21,147 nt of DNA from Eubacterium sp. (GTDB taxonomy: Bacteria; Bacillota_A; Clostridia; Lachnospirales; Lachnospiraceae), in NCBI GenBank assembly GCA_023663915.1, contig JAMPGN010000049.1, forward strand, positions 1 to 21,147. Reading direction: 5' to 3'. Below are positions 12,359 to 21,094 of this stretch, piece after piece. A program made the position numbers and the translations under genes. Position 1 is the first letter of the stretch; each line of letters opens with the position of its first letter. Under the pieces are notes generated by a model. The model had not been told where the DNA came from, did no database searches, and was given only the letters and a program-made list of their open reading frames with translations.

Positions 12359-14962
12359 ATGAACAGAATGGTTTTGGACAAAAACTGGCTGATGAAGATC
12401 ATAGGCGAGAACGTCTACGGACTCTCAGAAGATTGGATAGAGGCGCGTGTGCCGGGGTCTGTGTACGGGAATTTGTTGGAAAAGGGACTGATCCCCGACC
12501 CATACGACAGAATGAACGAGCTGGATGCGCTGCGCTTGATGGAAAATGATTTTCAGTTTCAGACAACGTTTGAACTCGATGGGAAACAGGCGGGAAGTGA
12601 TTTCCTGCTGCTTCGGTTTGAGGGAATTGACACACTTGCAGAAGTCTACCTTAATGGTATACTTTTGGGAAAAACCGATAATATGCACCGTATCTGGGAG
12701 TTTGATATCGAGAAAGCAGCAAGAATCGGGGAGAATGTTCTGCGTGTGGAATTGTCGTCGCCCACCAGGTTTATAGCTGAGGAGAATGAGAAAGTTTTCA
12801 CGGGCGGATCCACGGAAGCCATGAGTGGTTTTCCGCATCTTCGCAAGGCGCATTGTATGTTCGGATGGGATTGGGGACCGAGACTGCCTGATGCGGGAAT
12901 TTTCAGAGAAGTGTCTGTTCTGTCTGGCGCGAAAGCAAGAATTGATGAAGTTTACATAACACAGGATTGGAAACGTGGAAATGCGGTTGACATAACACCA
13001 CACGGTGTAGATATCCATACGGGAAAGGTTGACATAAAGTATAGTGTTACAATCGAGAATTTCACACAGGATGAAGATTATGAGATCCGGACGGCGCTTT
13101 ATGACGACCAAGGGAAGCTGATTGCCGAGAAGTCTTCTAAGAATTGCGAGCGTGCGGATAGAAATGCAGTCGTGGTATCCGGAGAATGTGCAGGCGGGAA
13201 TGCAGGTGAAAACGAAAGTGCGGAAGATGCTTCACAAAATAATTGGGATACGATCACGGTTAGCGACCCGAAACGCTGGTGGCCTAATGGGTACGGCGAA
13301 CAGCCGTTGTATCGGGCGGAAGTGATACTCTTAGACGAAGCGGGAAATGTGCTGGACATATGGAGCCGCAGGATTGGTCTGCGCACGATGACCGTCAATA
13401 CACAGCCGGATGAGTGGGGCGAGTGTTTCGCGCATGAGGTGAACGGGGTCAAGATTTTTGCGATGGGAGCAGATTATATTCCGGAAGATAATATTTTATC
13501 CCGCGTGACCAAGGAACGCACTGCGAGGCTGTTAAATGATGCGGTCGAGGCACATTACAACTGCGTGCGGGTATGGGGCGGCGGGTATTATCCGGAAGAC
13601 TGGTTCTTTGATCTGTGTGATGAACTCGGTCTGATCGTGTGGCAGGACTTTATGTTTGCCTGTGCGTCTTACGAGTTGGACGATGCTTTTGAGCGCAACG
13701 TCAGCGCGGAAATTCGTGACAATGTGAGGCGAATCCGTCATCATGCCTGTTTAGGGTTATGGTGTGGCAATAACGAGATGGAATTGCAGACGCTTTACGG
13801 GGCATGGAAGCCTTCAGCCAAGCAGAGATATGATTATATCAAACTGTTTGAATATATCATCCCTAAGATTCTGGAGGAGGAAGACCCGGTTACATTCTAT
13901 TGGCCTTCATCGCCTTCTTCGGGCGGCAATTTCGACAATCCGTGGGACGAAAACAAAGGAGATATGCACTATTGGGATGTGTGGCATGGCAGTAAACCTT
14001 TTACGGAGTATCGGAAATTTAAGTTTCGTTATATGTCGGAGTTTGGTTTCCAGTCCTTCCCCTGCCGAAAGACCGTGGAGACGTTTACGAGACCGGAAGA
14101 CCGCAACATTTTTTCCAGGGTCATGGAGATGCATCAGAGAAATGCGGCAGCAAACGGCAAAATCATGACATATCTGTCGGCCACCTATCTTTATCCGACG
14201 GATTTTGGAACACTGTTGTATGCATCTCAGTTGTTACAGGCGGATGCGATCCGATACGGGATTGAACATTTCAGAAGATACCGCGGCAGATGCATGGGTA
14301 CGGTTGTCTGGCAGCTCAACGACATCTGGCCGGTGGCGTCATGGGCGAGTATCGATTACTACGGAAGATGGAAGGCATTGCATTATGCGGAGAAAAGAGC
14401 GTTTGCGCCGATCATGATTTCCTGTGAGGAGACGGGAGAGCTGAGCGAGAGACCGTCCTGCGTCGCACAGCCTGCGCCGATCGAGAAGTCCGTGCGGCTG
14501 CATGTGGCGAACGAGACCTTTGAGCCGGTAAGCGGCGAGGTGACATGGCAGCTTCGCGCGGCGGATGGCGAAGAACTCCTGATGGGGAAAGAAAAGATTA
14601 CGGTAGAGCCATTGAGCGGGACATGGCTTGTGAAGCATGATTTTTCGGCATTCAATGAATTGGAAATTTATTTCAGTTATGCTTTTGAGGTGGATGGGAA
14701 AGTGGTATCGGAGAATACCTGTCTGTTTACCGCGCCGAAGCATTTTGCTTTTGAAGATCCGAAATTGTCTTACCGGAGAGAGGCAAACACCTTGTATATC
14801 AGCGCGCAGGCATATGCCAAGAGCGTGGAGATTGAGGGCGTGGACGGAGACGTGAAACTGTCGGATAACTTTTTCGATATGAATCCGGGCGAGAAGCGGA
14901 TTGAGATCGTGGAAGGAGATGCCACGGAGTTTGCTTTGCGGTCGGTGTATGATATAAGATAG
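12359..14962 (+). CDS. Beta-mannosidase (glycoside hydrolase family 2)
   Basis: An 867-residue cytoplasmic GH2 enzyme that removes terminal beta-mannose from manno-oligosaccharides. An N-terminal sugar-binding domain (DWIEARVPGSVYGNLL, GWDWGPRLPDAGIFREV) precedes the immunoglobulin-like domain and the TIM barrel. Catalytic residues are Glu473 (acid/base, WCGNNEME) and Glu561 (nucleophile, MSEFGFQSFP); RVWGGGYYPEDWFFDLCDE is typical of mannosidases. There is no signal peptide. ATG at 12359 follows GAAAGG; an in-frame TTG lies at 12350. Odd points: a low-complexity insert at about residues 275-294 (GECAGGNAGENESAEDASQN), and three full or near copies of GTTNACATAAC in residues 198-227. It stands alone, without a linked transporter. 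Confidence 0.94.
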   Translation: MNRMVLDKNWLMKIIGENVYGLSEDWIEARVPGSVYGNLLEKGLIPDPYDRMNELDALRLMENDFQFQTTFELDGKQAGSDFLLLRFEGIDTLAEVYLNGILLGKTDNMHRIWEFDIEKAARIGENVLRVELSSPTRFIAEENEKVFTGGSTEAMSGFPHLRKAHCMFGWDWGPRLPDAGIFREVSVLSGAKARIDEVYITQDWKRGNAVDITPHGVDIHTGKVDIKYSVTIENFTQDEDYEIRTALYDDQGKLIAEKSSKNCERADRNAVVVSGECAGGNAGENESAEDASQNNWDTITVSDPKRWWPNGYGEQPLYRAEVILLDEAGNVLDIWSRRIGLRTMTVNTQPDEWGECFAHEVNGVKIFAMGADYIPEDNILSRVTKERTARLLNDAVEAHYNCVRVWGGGYYPEDWFFDLCDELGLIVWQDFMFACASYELDDAFERNVSAEIRDNVRRIRHHACLGLWCGNNEMELQTLYGAWKPSAKQRYDYIKLFEYIIPKILEEEDPVTFYWPSSPSSGGNFDNPWDENKGDMHYWDVWHGSKPFTEYRKFKFRYMSEFGFQSFPCRKTVETFTRPEDRNIFSRVMEMHQRNAAANGKIMTYLSATYLYPTDFGTLLYASQLLQADAIRYGIEHFRRYRGRCMGTVVWQLNDIWPVASWASIDYYGRWKALHYAEKRAFAPIMISCEETGELSERPSCVAQPAPIEKSVRLHVANETFEPVSGEVTWQLRAADGEELLMGKEKITVEPLSGTWLVKHDFSAFNELEIYFSYAFEVDGKVVSENTCLFTAPKHFAFEDPKLSYRREANTLYISAQAYAKSVEIEGVDGDVKLSDNFFDMNPGEKRIEIVEGDATEFALRSVYDIR
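12950..13038 (+). repeat. Cluster of GTTNACATAAC motifs inside the mannosidase gene
   Basis: GTTTACATAAC at 12950-12960, GTTGACATAAC at 12986-12996 and the near-copy GTTGACATAAA at 13028-13038. The spacings (36 and 42 bases) are multiples of three, so all copies read in the same frame as VYIT, VDIT and VDIK. Confidence 0.7.
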
Positions 14963-15189
14963 AGCTGCGGCGGCGCATCGCAATCGCATGAGTTTTATGG
15001 TGAAAATTTTAGGGTTAAAATTTTTAAGATTAAAAAGGGTTCATAGAGGGATTCGTGTCAAATAATGTTAATTCTATGAAAATATTCATGTATTTTAATG
15101 TAAAATAATCTATGAAAATTACTATATTTTACATGAATAGGGTGCTTGACCGTCCCGCTGTACGCTGCATTTTGCATTTGAGTTAAGTT
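14963..15189. other. AT-rich intergenic region before the radical SAM gene
   Basis: No gene or clear terminator seen. It holds a perfect inverted repeat TATTTTA-ATG-TAAAATA (15091-15107), longer-range arms ATTCATGTA (15084-15092) and TACATGAAT (15130-15138), and the direct repeat TCTATGAAAAT at 15073-15083 and 15109-15119. A folded leader or operator set is possible. Confidence 0.4.
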
Positions 15190-15213
15190 TTGACGACAGA
15201 AAAGTATACAATA

Positions 15214-16236
15214 ATGGGAGAGTTTGCCAAAGAAATGCGATGGAACGGCTTATCAACAAATCCCTGCAACTTATGCCCTAGAGAATGCCGCGTTGACCGC
15301 ACAAACGGTCAGAAAGGATTCTGCCTTGAGGATGATGGAATCTATGTGGCAAGAGCCGCCCTGCACATGTGGGAAGAACCGTGTATATCGGGGGCAAAAG
15401 GTTCCGGCGCGGTGTTTTTTAGCGGCTGTAACTTGCGCTGTGTCTATTGCCAGAATCACGAGATTGCGGCAGGAAGAAAAGGAAAACAGATTTCCACGGG
15501 ACGGCTCGCGGAGATTTTCATGGAATTACAGGAAAAGGGCGCGGCAAATATCAATCTGGTCACGCCCGACCATTATGTGACCAAGGTTTCCGAAGCCGTT
15601 CTTATGGCAAAGCGGAACGGACTTGCGATTCCTATTGTGTATAATTGCAGCGGTTACGCGAAGAGGGAGGTCATTAGAAATCTGTCGGGGATTGTGGATG
15701 TGTTTCTGACAGACTTCAAATATATGGATTCCGGGCTTGCGGCAAAGTTCTCCTCAGCGCCGGACTATCCGGCAATGGCAAAGGCGGCGTTGACAGAAAT
15801 GGTTGACATAACAAAAAAGGCGGTTTCCGAGATTTTCTTGGCTGAGAACAAAGCGAAGAAGGTTAACATAACTCACCCCACAATTTTTGACAAGGACGGT
15901 ATGATGCAAAAAGGCGTAATCGTCAGGCATTTACTTTTGCCCGGACATAAACAGAATGCCAAAGATGTGATAAGATATGTGTATGAGACATACGGCGACA
16001 GTGTATATATCAGCCTGATGAACCAGTACACTCCTTTTCTTCCACTGGATCAGCAGACGGACTATCCGGAACTTTGCCGGAAAGTGACGAAGAGGGAATA
16101 TGACGCCGTGGTCGATTATGCGATAGAACTTGGCGTGAAGAACGCTTTTATCCAGGAGGGCGATACGGCGCAGGAGAGTTTCGTGCCGGAGTTTGACGGG
16201 GAAGGATTAGAGAGAAAGGCATGGTTAGAGGAATGA
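15214..16236 (+). CDS. Radical SAM protein, PflX family (PflA homologue of unknown substrate)
   Basis: A 340-residue radical SAM protein. The [4Fe-4S] motif CNLRCVYC gives Cys72, Cys76 and Cys79 (CxxxCxxC), within FSGCNLRCVYCQNHEIA, the PflX hallmark. An N-terminal CNLCPRECRVDR adds three cysteines. SSAPDYP, GVIVRHLLLPGH and ISLMNQYTPF are also typical. PflX proteins resemble pyruvate formate-lyase activases but have no established target. Residues about 198-217 look like a 20-residue in-frame insertion between TEMV and the FDKDG segment, bracketed by GTTGACATAAC and GTTAACATAAC. The start is uncertain: ATG at 15214 and TTG at 15190 both lack a strong ribosome binding site. The stop overlaps the MATE start (ATGA). 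Confidence 0.9.
   Translation: MGEFAKEMRWNGLSTNPCNLCPRECRVDRTNGQKGFCLEDDGIYVARAALHMWEEPCISGAKGSGAVFFSGCNLRCVYCQNHEIAAGRKGKQISTGRLAEIFMELQEKGAANINLVTPDHYVTKVSEAVLMAKRNGLAIPIVYNCSGYAKREVIRNLSGIVDVFLTDFKYMDSGLAAKFSSAPDYPAMAKAALTEMVDITKKAVSEIFLAENKAKKVNITHPTIFDKDGMMQKGVIVRHLLLPGHKQNAKDVIRYVYETYGDSVYISLMNQYTPFLPLDQQTDYPELCRKVTKREYDAVVDYAIELGVKNAFIQEGDTAQESFVPEFDGEGLERKAWLEE
15802..15872 (+). repeat. Pair of GTTNACATAAC motifs bracketing an in-frame insertion
   Basis: GTTGACATAAC (15802-15812) and GTTAACATAAC (15862-15872) are direct repeats differing at one base, with starts exactly 60 bases apart. The 20 codons between corresponding points match the apparent extra length of this radical SAM protein. 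Confidence 0.75.
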
Positions 16237-17609
16237 ACTTGTTGAAGAAATTTTTAGAGCCGGTGGACATGACAGAAGGTTCGCCATGGAAAAAGATCGT
16301 ATTGTTTGCAGTGCCGATGTTAGTAGGAAATATTGCACAGCAGCTTTACAACACGGTAGACAGTGTGGTCGTGGGAAACTATGTGGGCGACAATGCACTT
16401 GCGGCGGTAGGAAGCGCGGGACCGATCCTAAATCTTCTGATCGTCCTGTTTGTGGGAATCAGCGTGGGCGCAGGTATCATGGTGTCACAGTATTTCGGGG
16501 CAAAAGAGCGGGAGAAACTTTCGGTCACAATCGGTAACTGCATTACGCTCACGGCGGTTGCGTCACTGTTTGTCATGGTGGTGGCATCTATCGTGGCGAG
16601 ACCACTTTTGGAGCTGCTCGATACGCCGGAATCGATCATCGACTGGTGCCATTCCTATCTGCTGATCCTTTTTATCGGTTCGGCAGGGCTTGCCTATTAC
16701 AATATTCTGGGCGGAATACTGAGAGGACTTGGTGATTCCATGTCCGCGCTCGCGTATCTGCTTGTATCAACGGTCATCAACATCGTGCTGGATCTTCTGT
16801 TCGTGGCAAAGCTTGGAATGGGTGTCAACGGCGTTGCGCTTGCCACCGTGATCGCGCAGTTTGTCTCGGCGCTGCTGTGCATGATTCGCCTGATGCGGAT
16901 GAAGGAATATTTTGATATCAAGCCGGAATATCTGAAAGTGAAAAAGGAGTACAGCATCAAGATTATCCGTCTTGGGCTGCCTTCCGGCATCACGCAGGCA
17001 ATTCTTTCCATGGCGATGATTGTCGTGCAGTCACTCACGAACAGTTTCGGGGAAATGTTTATCGCTGCCAACGTGATCGTTATGCGTGTGGACGGTTTTG
17101 CTATGATGCCGAATTTCTCTTTTGGCACGGCGATGACGACATACGCCGGACAGAATGTGGGAGCCAGACGTGACGACCGGGTAGACACGGGAGCAAAACA
17201 GGGGACTTTGATTGCGGTCATAACGTCTGCTGTGATCACGGGGCTGATCTTAATCTTTGGCAAAACGCTTATGGGAATCTTCACAAAAACGCCGGAACTC
17301 GTGGAACTGAGCAGGAATATGATGGGAATCCTTGCGGTGGGTTATATCGCCATGGCGGTAACGCAGTCACTTTCCGGCGTCATGCGCGGCGCGGGCGATA
17401 CCATGACGCCGATGTGGATCTCGATCGCTACCACGATTGCTATTCGTGTGCCGATCGCTTATGGAATCTCGTTTCTCACGAGAACGCCCGAACTGCCGAA
17501 CGGAAGACAGGAATGTATCTTTATCTCGCTTCTGCTTTCCTGGCTGATCGGCGCACTGATTACTTTTATCTTCTATCAAAGAGGAAAGTGGAAAGAAAAA
17601 TACATATAG
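16233..17609 (+). CDS. MATE family efflux transporter
   Basis: A 458-residue multidrug and toxic compound extrusion protein with about 12 helices in two related halves. The opening DMTEGSPWKKIVLFAVPMLV, then LYNTVDSVVVGNYVG, SQYFGAKE and the second-half GQNVGARRDDR and LSGVMRGAGDTMTPMW are typical of the Na+/H+-coupled clostridial MATE branch. It exports cationic compounds or metabolites; the substrate cannot be read from sequence. The ATG at 16233 forms a 4-base overlap with the radical SAM stop, implying translational coupling; an in-frame ATG at 16221 is the alternative. The SNF2 gene begins 20 nt after its stop, so the three are probably one transcript. Confidence 0.95.
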   Translation: MNLLKKFLEPVDMTEGSPWKKIVLFAVPMLVGNIAQQLYNTVDSVVVGNYVGDNALAAVGSAGPILNLLIVLFVGISVGAGIMVSQYFGAKEREKLSVTIGNCITLTAVASLFVMVVASIVARPLLELLDTPESIIDWCHSYLLILFIGSAGLAYYNILGGILRGLGDSMSALAYLLVSTVINIVLDLLFVAKLGMGVNGVALATVIAQFVSALLCMIRLMRMKEYFDIKPEYLKVKKEYSIKIIRLGLPSGITQAILSMAMIVVQSLTNSFGEMFIAANVIVMRVDGFAMMPNFSFGTAMTTYAGQNVGARRDDRVDTGAKQGTLIAVITSAVITGLILIFGKTLMGIFTKTPELVELSRNMMGILAVGYIAMAVTQSLSGVMRGAGDTMTPMWISIATTIAIRVPIAYGISFLTRTPELPNGRQECIFISLLLSWLIGALITFIFYQRGKWKEKYI

Positions 17610-17629
17610 ATTAAACATGGAGAACAGCA

Positions 17630-20600
17630 GTGATCAATAAGAAAATTATTAAAAGAATTGCAGGAACAAGTATTTATAACAGAGGACTTGATCTTTTTAA
17701 CCAGAATATGGTCAAGACCTTTGAATATAAGGAAGACGGGGAAGAGGCATTTCTCAAGGCAGTGGTACAGGGAAGCGGCACGAAAAGATATAATGTGGAA
17801 CTGGTTTACGATAATATGTATGAGGATTTGTCCGAATGCTATTGTGAGTGCCCGGCATTTTACAGTTATGAGGGAATCTGCAAACATTGCGCGGCGGTGC
17901 TTTTGGAATATGAAGAACAGACGGATAGCCAGCAGTCTATCTTCGATTATATGGATTCATCACAGCATGGCGTGGGTCATCGCAGGCTGAGTGATTATAT
18001 CGGTGAGGACGGGCGCAAATCGGTTGCAAAACTGCGTCCCCGTGAGACGACCCCTGTCATGAAGGAATTGCTGGAACGCCAGACGATCCGGGCAACCATG
18101 CCCCTGCTTCAAGGCGAACTGTACGGGAAGGTCGAACTGGAACCTTTCTTAGAATGCAGCGAAAAAGGCTGTACCGTGGAGTTTAAGATCGGAATCGATA
18201 AGAAATATGTTTTGAAAGATGTGTTTACGTTTGCCGAGAATGTGGAATTAAATGCGGAGTATTCTTACGGGAAAAAGCTGAAATTTTACCATACGTTAAG
18301 CGCATTTGAACCGGTTTCACAAAAGCTGGCGGAATTTATTTTACGGTGGACCAAAGAAAACGGAAGCCGTTATCTTCAATATACATACAGCTATTATTTT
18401 GAGGATCCTTCCTTTGTAAAACTTCGCAGCATGCCTCTTAATGGAGCAGATTTTGAAGAAATCCTGGAAATCTTAAGAGACAGACCAATTACGGTAAATC
18501 TCCTAGGAACAGGAGCAAGGAAGTGGCAGCTGACGGATGATCGATTTCTGCGCAAAATGAAAATTGTAGGAAGAACGGACGGAATCGAAGTGGAACCGGA
18601 ACCTTCTACCGGATATTACTGCACCCGCTGTATCATCACGTTTAAGGATGGACTGATTTACAAAGAGAAAAAGGAAGACGTTGCACCGATACAGGACTTT
18701 CTATCCTCTATGAGTGAAATTCCGGAAGGAATGTTTTACATAGACAAAAGTGATGTTCCGGCATTCTGCAGGGAGCTACTGCCTCTGCTGGAAAAGTATT
18801 ATGAATGTGAGAAGAAGAATTTTAACGAGGCGGATTATGGCGTACAGCCGGTTTCGTTTGAAATCTATCTCGATGCACCTCAGAAAGATTTCATCACCTG
18901 TAAAGTTTATGCGGTATACGGGGAGCAAAAATACGAAGTATACAAACAGGATCAGGAAAAAGGCGGAAGAGATGTCGTCAAAGAGATGCAGGTGGGAAAT
19001 ATCGTCGCTTCCTATTGCAATGCATTTGATGAAAAGGAATCGGCAATGGTCATTGCAGGGGATGAGGATAAAATCTACGAACTGATCACCTTTGGCATCC
19101 CACGGATGCAGGAGCTTGGCGATGTGTACGTTTCCGATGCCTTGAAAAGAATCCATGTCGTATATAACAGTAAAGTGGAGATCGGCGTCTCTTTGTCGGG
19201 GGACCTGCTGGAACTGACCATGGAAGCAGCCGAATTGTCAAAAGAAGAATTGATCGAGATTTTGTCGAAGTACGACAGGAAGAAAAAGTATTTCCGCTTG
19301 AAAAATGGCAGTTTTGTCCATGTGGAGGACGAGGGAATGCAGACGCTCCTCGAAGTGAAGCAGAACTTAAACCTCACAGATGCACAGATGCGAAAAGGGA
19401 AGGTCACAGCGCCGAAATACAGGGCGCTTTATCTGGACAGCGAGCTGAAAGATAAGCAGAATTTGTCGGCGGTGAGGAATCGGGCTTTTAAAGAGCTGAT
19501 CCGAAATATGAAGACAATCGAGGACAATGATTTTGAGCCGCCGGCAAGCCTGGAATCGGTTTTGCGCCCCTATCAGAGAAACGGCTTCGCCTGGCTGAAA
19601 ACGTTAAGACACAACGGGTTTGGCGGGATTCTGGCGGATGATATGGGACTTGGGAAAACACTTCAAGTCATCGCTTTTCTGTTGTCTGAATATCTGGAAG
19701 CGGGAGCGGAGGACAACCGGAGAGTTTTGGTCGTTACGCCGGCATCTCTGGTATTTAACTGGAAGAACGAATTTGAACGCTTTGCACCCATCCTTCCGGT
19801 CAAAATGGTAACGGGGACAGCGCCCGAACGCAAGGAAATCATACACGCTGCGCAGGATAGGGATATTTTGATCACTTCGTATGAACTGCTGAAAAGGGAT
19901 CTGACAGAGTACGAGGGAACAGCCTTTTTCTGTCAGATCATCGATGAGGCGCAATACATTAAGAACCACAATACGCAGGCGGCGAAGGCGGTCAAGGAAA
20001 TCGAGGCGGGATGCCGCTTCGCGCTGACCGGAACACCTATCGAGAATAGGCTGAGCGAGCTGTGGAGTATTTTTGATTATCTGATGCCGGGATTTTTATA
20101 CGGGTATCAGCGTTTCCGGGCAGAGATGGAAGTACCGGTGGTACAGGGGCAGGATGAAAATGCCATGTCCAGACTGCAGAAGATGGTCAGGCCCTTTATC
20201 CTGCGAAGACTCAAAAAGGACGTGCTTACCGATCTGCCGGATAAACTGGAAGAATGTATGTACGCCCACATGGAAGGCGAGCAGTGGAAACTGTATCGCG
20301 CCCACGTGCAGAGACTACAGATGATGCTGGACAAGCAGACAGACGAAGAGTTCAAGACGGCAAAGATACAGATCCTTTCCGAACTCACCAAATTGAGACA
20401 GCTATGTTGCGATCCAGCATTGATTTATGAGAAATACGAAAGCCCTTCGGCAAAAACAGCTATGTGCGTGGACCTGATTAAGAATGCCGTGGAAGGCGGC
20501 CATAAGATCCTTTTGTTTTCGCAGTTTACTTCTATGTTGGAGAACTTGCAGAAAAATCTGCAAGAAGAAGGAATTTCCTACTATGTGCTTACGGGAGCGA

Positions 20601-20959
20601 CACCGAAAGAAAAAAGGCTGAAACTGGTGGAGGATTTCAATCAAGATGAGACAAACGTATTCTGCATCTCGTTAAAGGCAGGCGGGACAGGATTAAACCT
20701 GACGGCGGCGGATATCGTCATTCACTTTGACCCGTGGTGGAATCTTGCCGTGCAGAATCAGGCGACGGACAGGGCGCACCGGATCGGTCAGAAGAACGTT
20801 GTGAATGTCTATAAACTGATTATGAAAGACACGATCGAAGAAAATATTATCAAATTGCAGGAGCGAAAGAAAGAACTGGCGGAGCAGGTGCTTTCCGGAG
20901 AGAATCTGGGAAGCGGGACTTTTACGAAGGAAGAATTGCTGGAACTTTTGACGATGTGA
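17630..20959 (+). CDS. SWIM zinc finger SNF2-family ATP-dependent helicase
   Basis: A 1109-residue protein that starts at GTG (17630), 7 nt after GGAG. Residues 72-86 form a SWIM zinc finger (C72-x-C74, C84-x-H86). A long middle region of unassigned function (about 110-640) leads to the SNF2 ATPase: Walker A in ADDMGLGKT (about 675), DEAQ box (from 772, usually DEAH), LTGTPIEN, then the C-terminal helicase lobe with AGGTGLNLTAADIVIHFDPWW and HRIGQ (about 1050). SNF2 proteins translocate on double-stranded DNA and remodel or strip bound proteins. SWIM-SNF2 proteins of this length are common in clostridia, and their cellular role is not settled. Placement just before a YhcG-like nuclease is noted, but no functional link is shown. 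Confidence 0.95.
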   Translation: MINKKIIKRIAGTSIYNRGLDLFNQNMVKTFEYKEDGEEAFLKAVVQGSGTKRYNVELVYDNMYEDLSECYCECPAFYSYEGICKHCAAVLLEYEEQTDSQQSIFDYMDSSQHGVGHRRLSDYIGEDGRKSVAKLRPRETTPVMKELLERQTIRATMPLLQGELYGKVELEPFLECSEKGCTVEFKIGIDKKYVLKDVFTFAENVELNAEYSYGKKLKFYHTLSAFEPVSQKLAEFILRWTKENGSRYLQYTYSYYFEDPSFVKLRSMPLNGADFEEILEILRDRPITVNLLGTGARKWQLTDDRFLRKMKIVGRTDGIEVEPEPSTGYYCTRCIITFKDGLIYKEKKEDVAPIQDFLSSMSEIPEGMFYIDKSDVPAFCRELLPLLEKYYECEKKNFNEADYGVQPVSFEIYLDAPQKDFITCKVYAVYGEQKYEVYKQDQEKGGRDVVKEMQVGNIVASYCNAFDEKESAMVIAGDEDKIYELITFGIPRMQELGDVYVSDALKRIHVVYNSKVEIGVSLSGDLLELTMEAAELSKEELIEILSKYDRKKKYFRLKNGSFVHVEDEGMQTLLEVKQNLNLTDAQMRKGKVTAPKYRALYLDSELKDKQNLSAVRNRAFKELIRNMKTIEDNDFEPPASLESVLRPYQRNGFAWLKTLRHNGFGGILADDMGLGKTLQVIAFLLSEYLEAGAEDNRRVLVVTPASLVFNWKNEFERFAPILPVKMVTGTAPERKEIIHAAQDRDILITSYELLKRDLTEYEGTAFFCQIIDEAQYIKNHNTQAAKAVKEIEAGCRFALTGTPIENRLSELWSIFDYLMPGFLYGYQRFRAEMEVPVVQGQDENAMSRLQKMVRPFILRRLKKDVLTDLPDKLEECMYAHMEGEQWKLYRAHVQRLQMMLDKQTDEEFKTAKIQILSELTKLRQLCCDPALIYEKYESPSAKTAMCVDLIKNAVEGGHKILLFSQFTSMLENLQKNLQEEGISYYVLTGATPKEKRLKLVEDFNQDETNVFCISLKAGGTGLNLTAADIVIHFDPWWNLAVQNQATDRAHRIGQKNVVNVYKLIMKDTIEENIIKLQERKKELAEQVLSGENLGSGTFTKEELLELLTM

Positions 20960-21015
20960 TAGGGGATAGCCGTATTGTGCATTGTTGTGATTAAGATGAG
21001 ACGGAGGATGATTTC

Positions 21016-21078
21016 ATGGCCTATGCAAAAAGTACTCCTACCGAAAGAGATTGGAATCGGATTTTAGCGAAGACTTGA
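21016..21078 (+). CDS. Possible 20-residue ORF of unknown function
   Basis: ATG at 21016 with a good ribosome binding site (CGGAGG, 21002-21007) encodes MAYAKSTPTERDWNRILAKT and stops at 21078, 16 nt before the next start. The peptide is polar and matches nothing I know. It may be a leader peptide, a decayed remnant of a longer gene or a chance ORF; the sound start signal is the only reason to list it. Confidence 0.3.
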   Translation: MAYAKSTPTERDWNRILAKT

Positions 21079-21094
21079 GGTATGGAGGTAGAAT

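Noticed and set aside
12425..13111. Minus-strand ORF of 228 codons within the mannosidase gene
   Set aside because: Opposite a conserved GH2 domain, with no ribosome binding site logic or family signature.
14339..14989. Minus-strand ORF of 216 codons at the end of the mannosidase gene
   Set aside because: Antisense to the mannosidase C-terminus; product is compositionally odd and matches nothing.
12986..15872. TTGACA within GTTGACATAAC read as internal -35 boxes
   Set aside because: No -10 box sits at 16-18 bases downstream of these copies, and the motif persists when the TTGACA match is lost (GTTTACATAAC, GTTAACATAAC).
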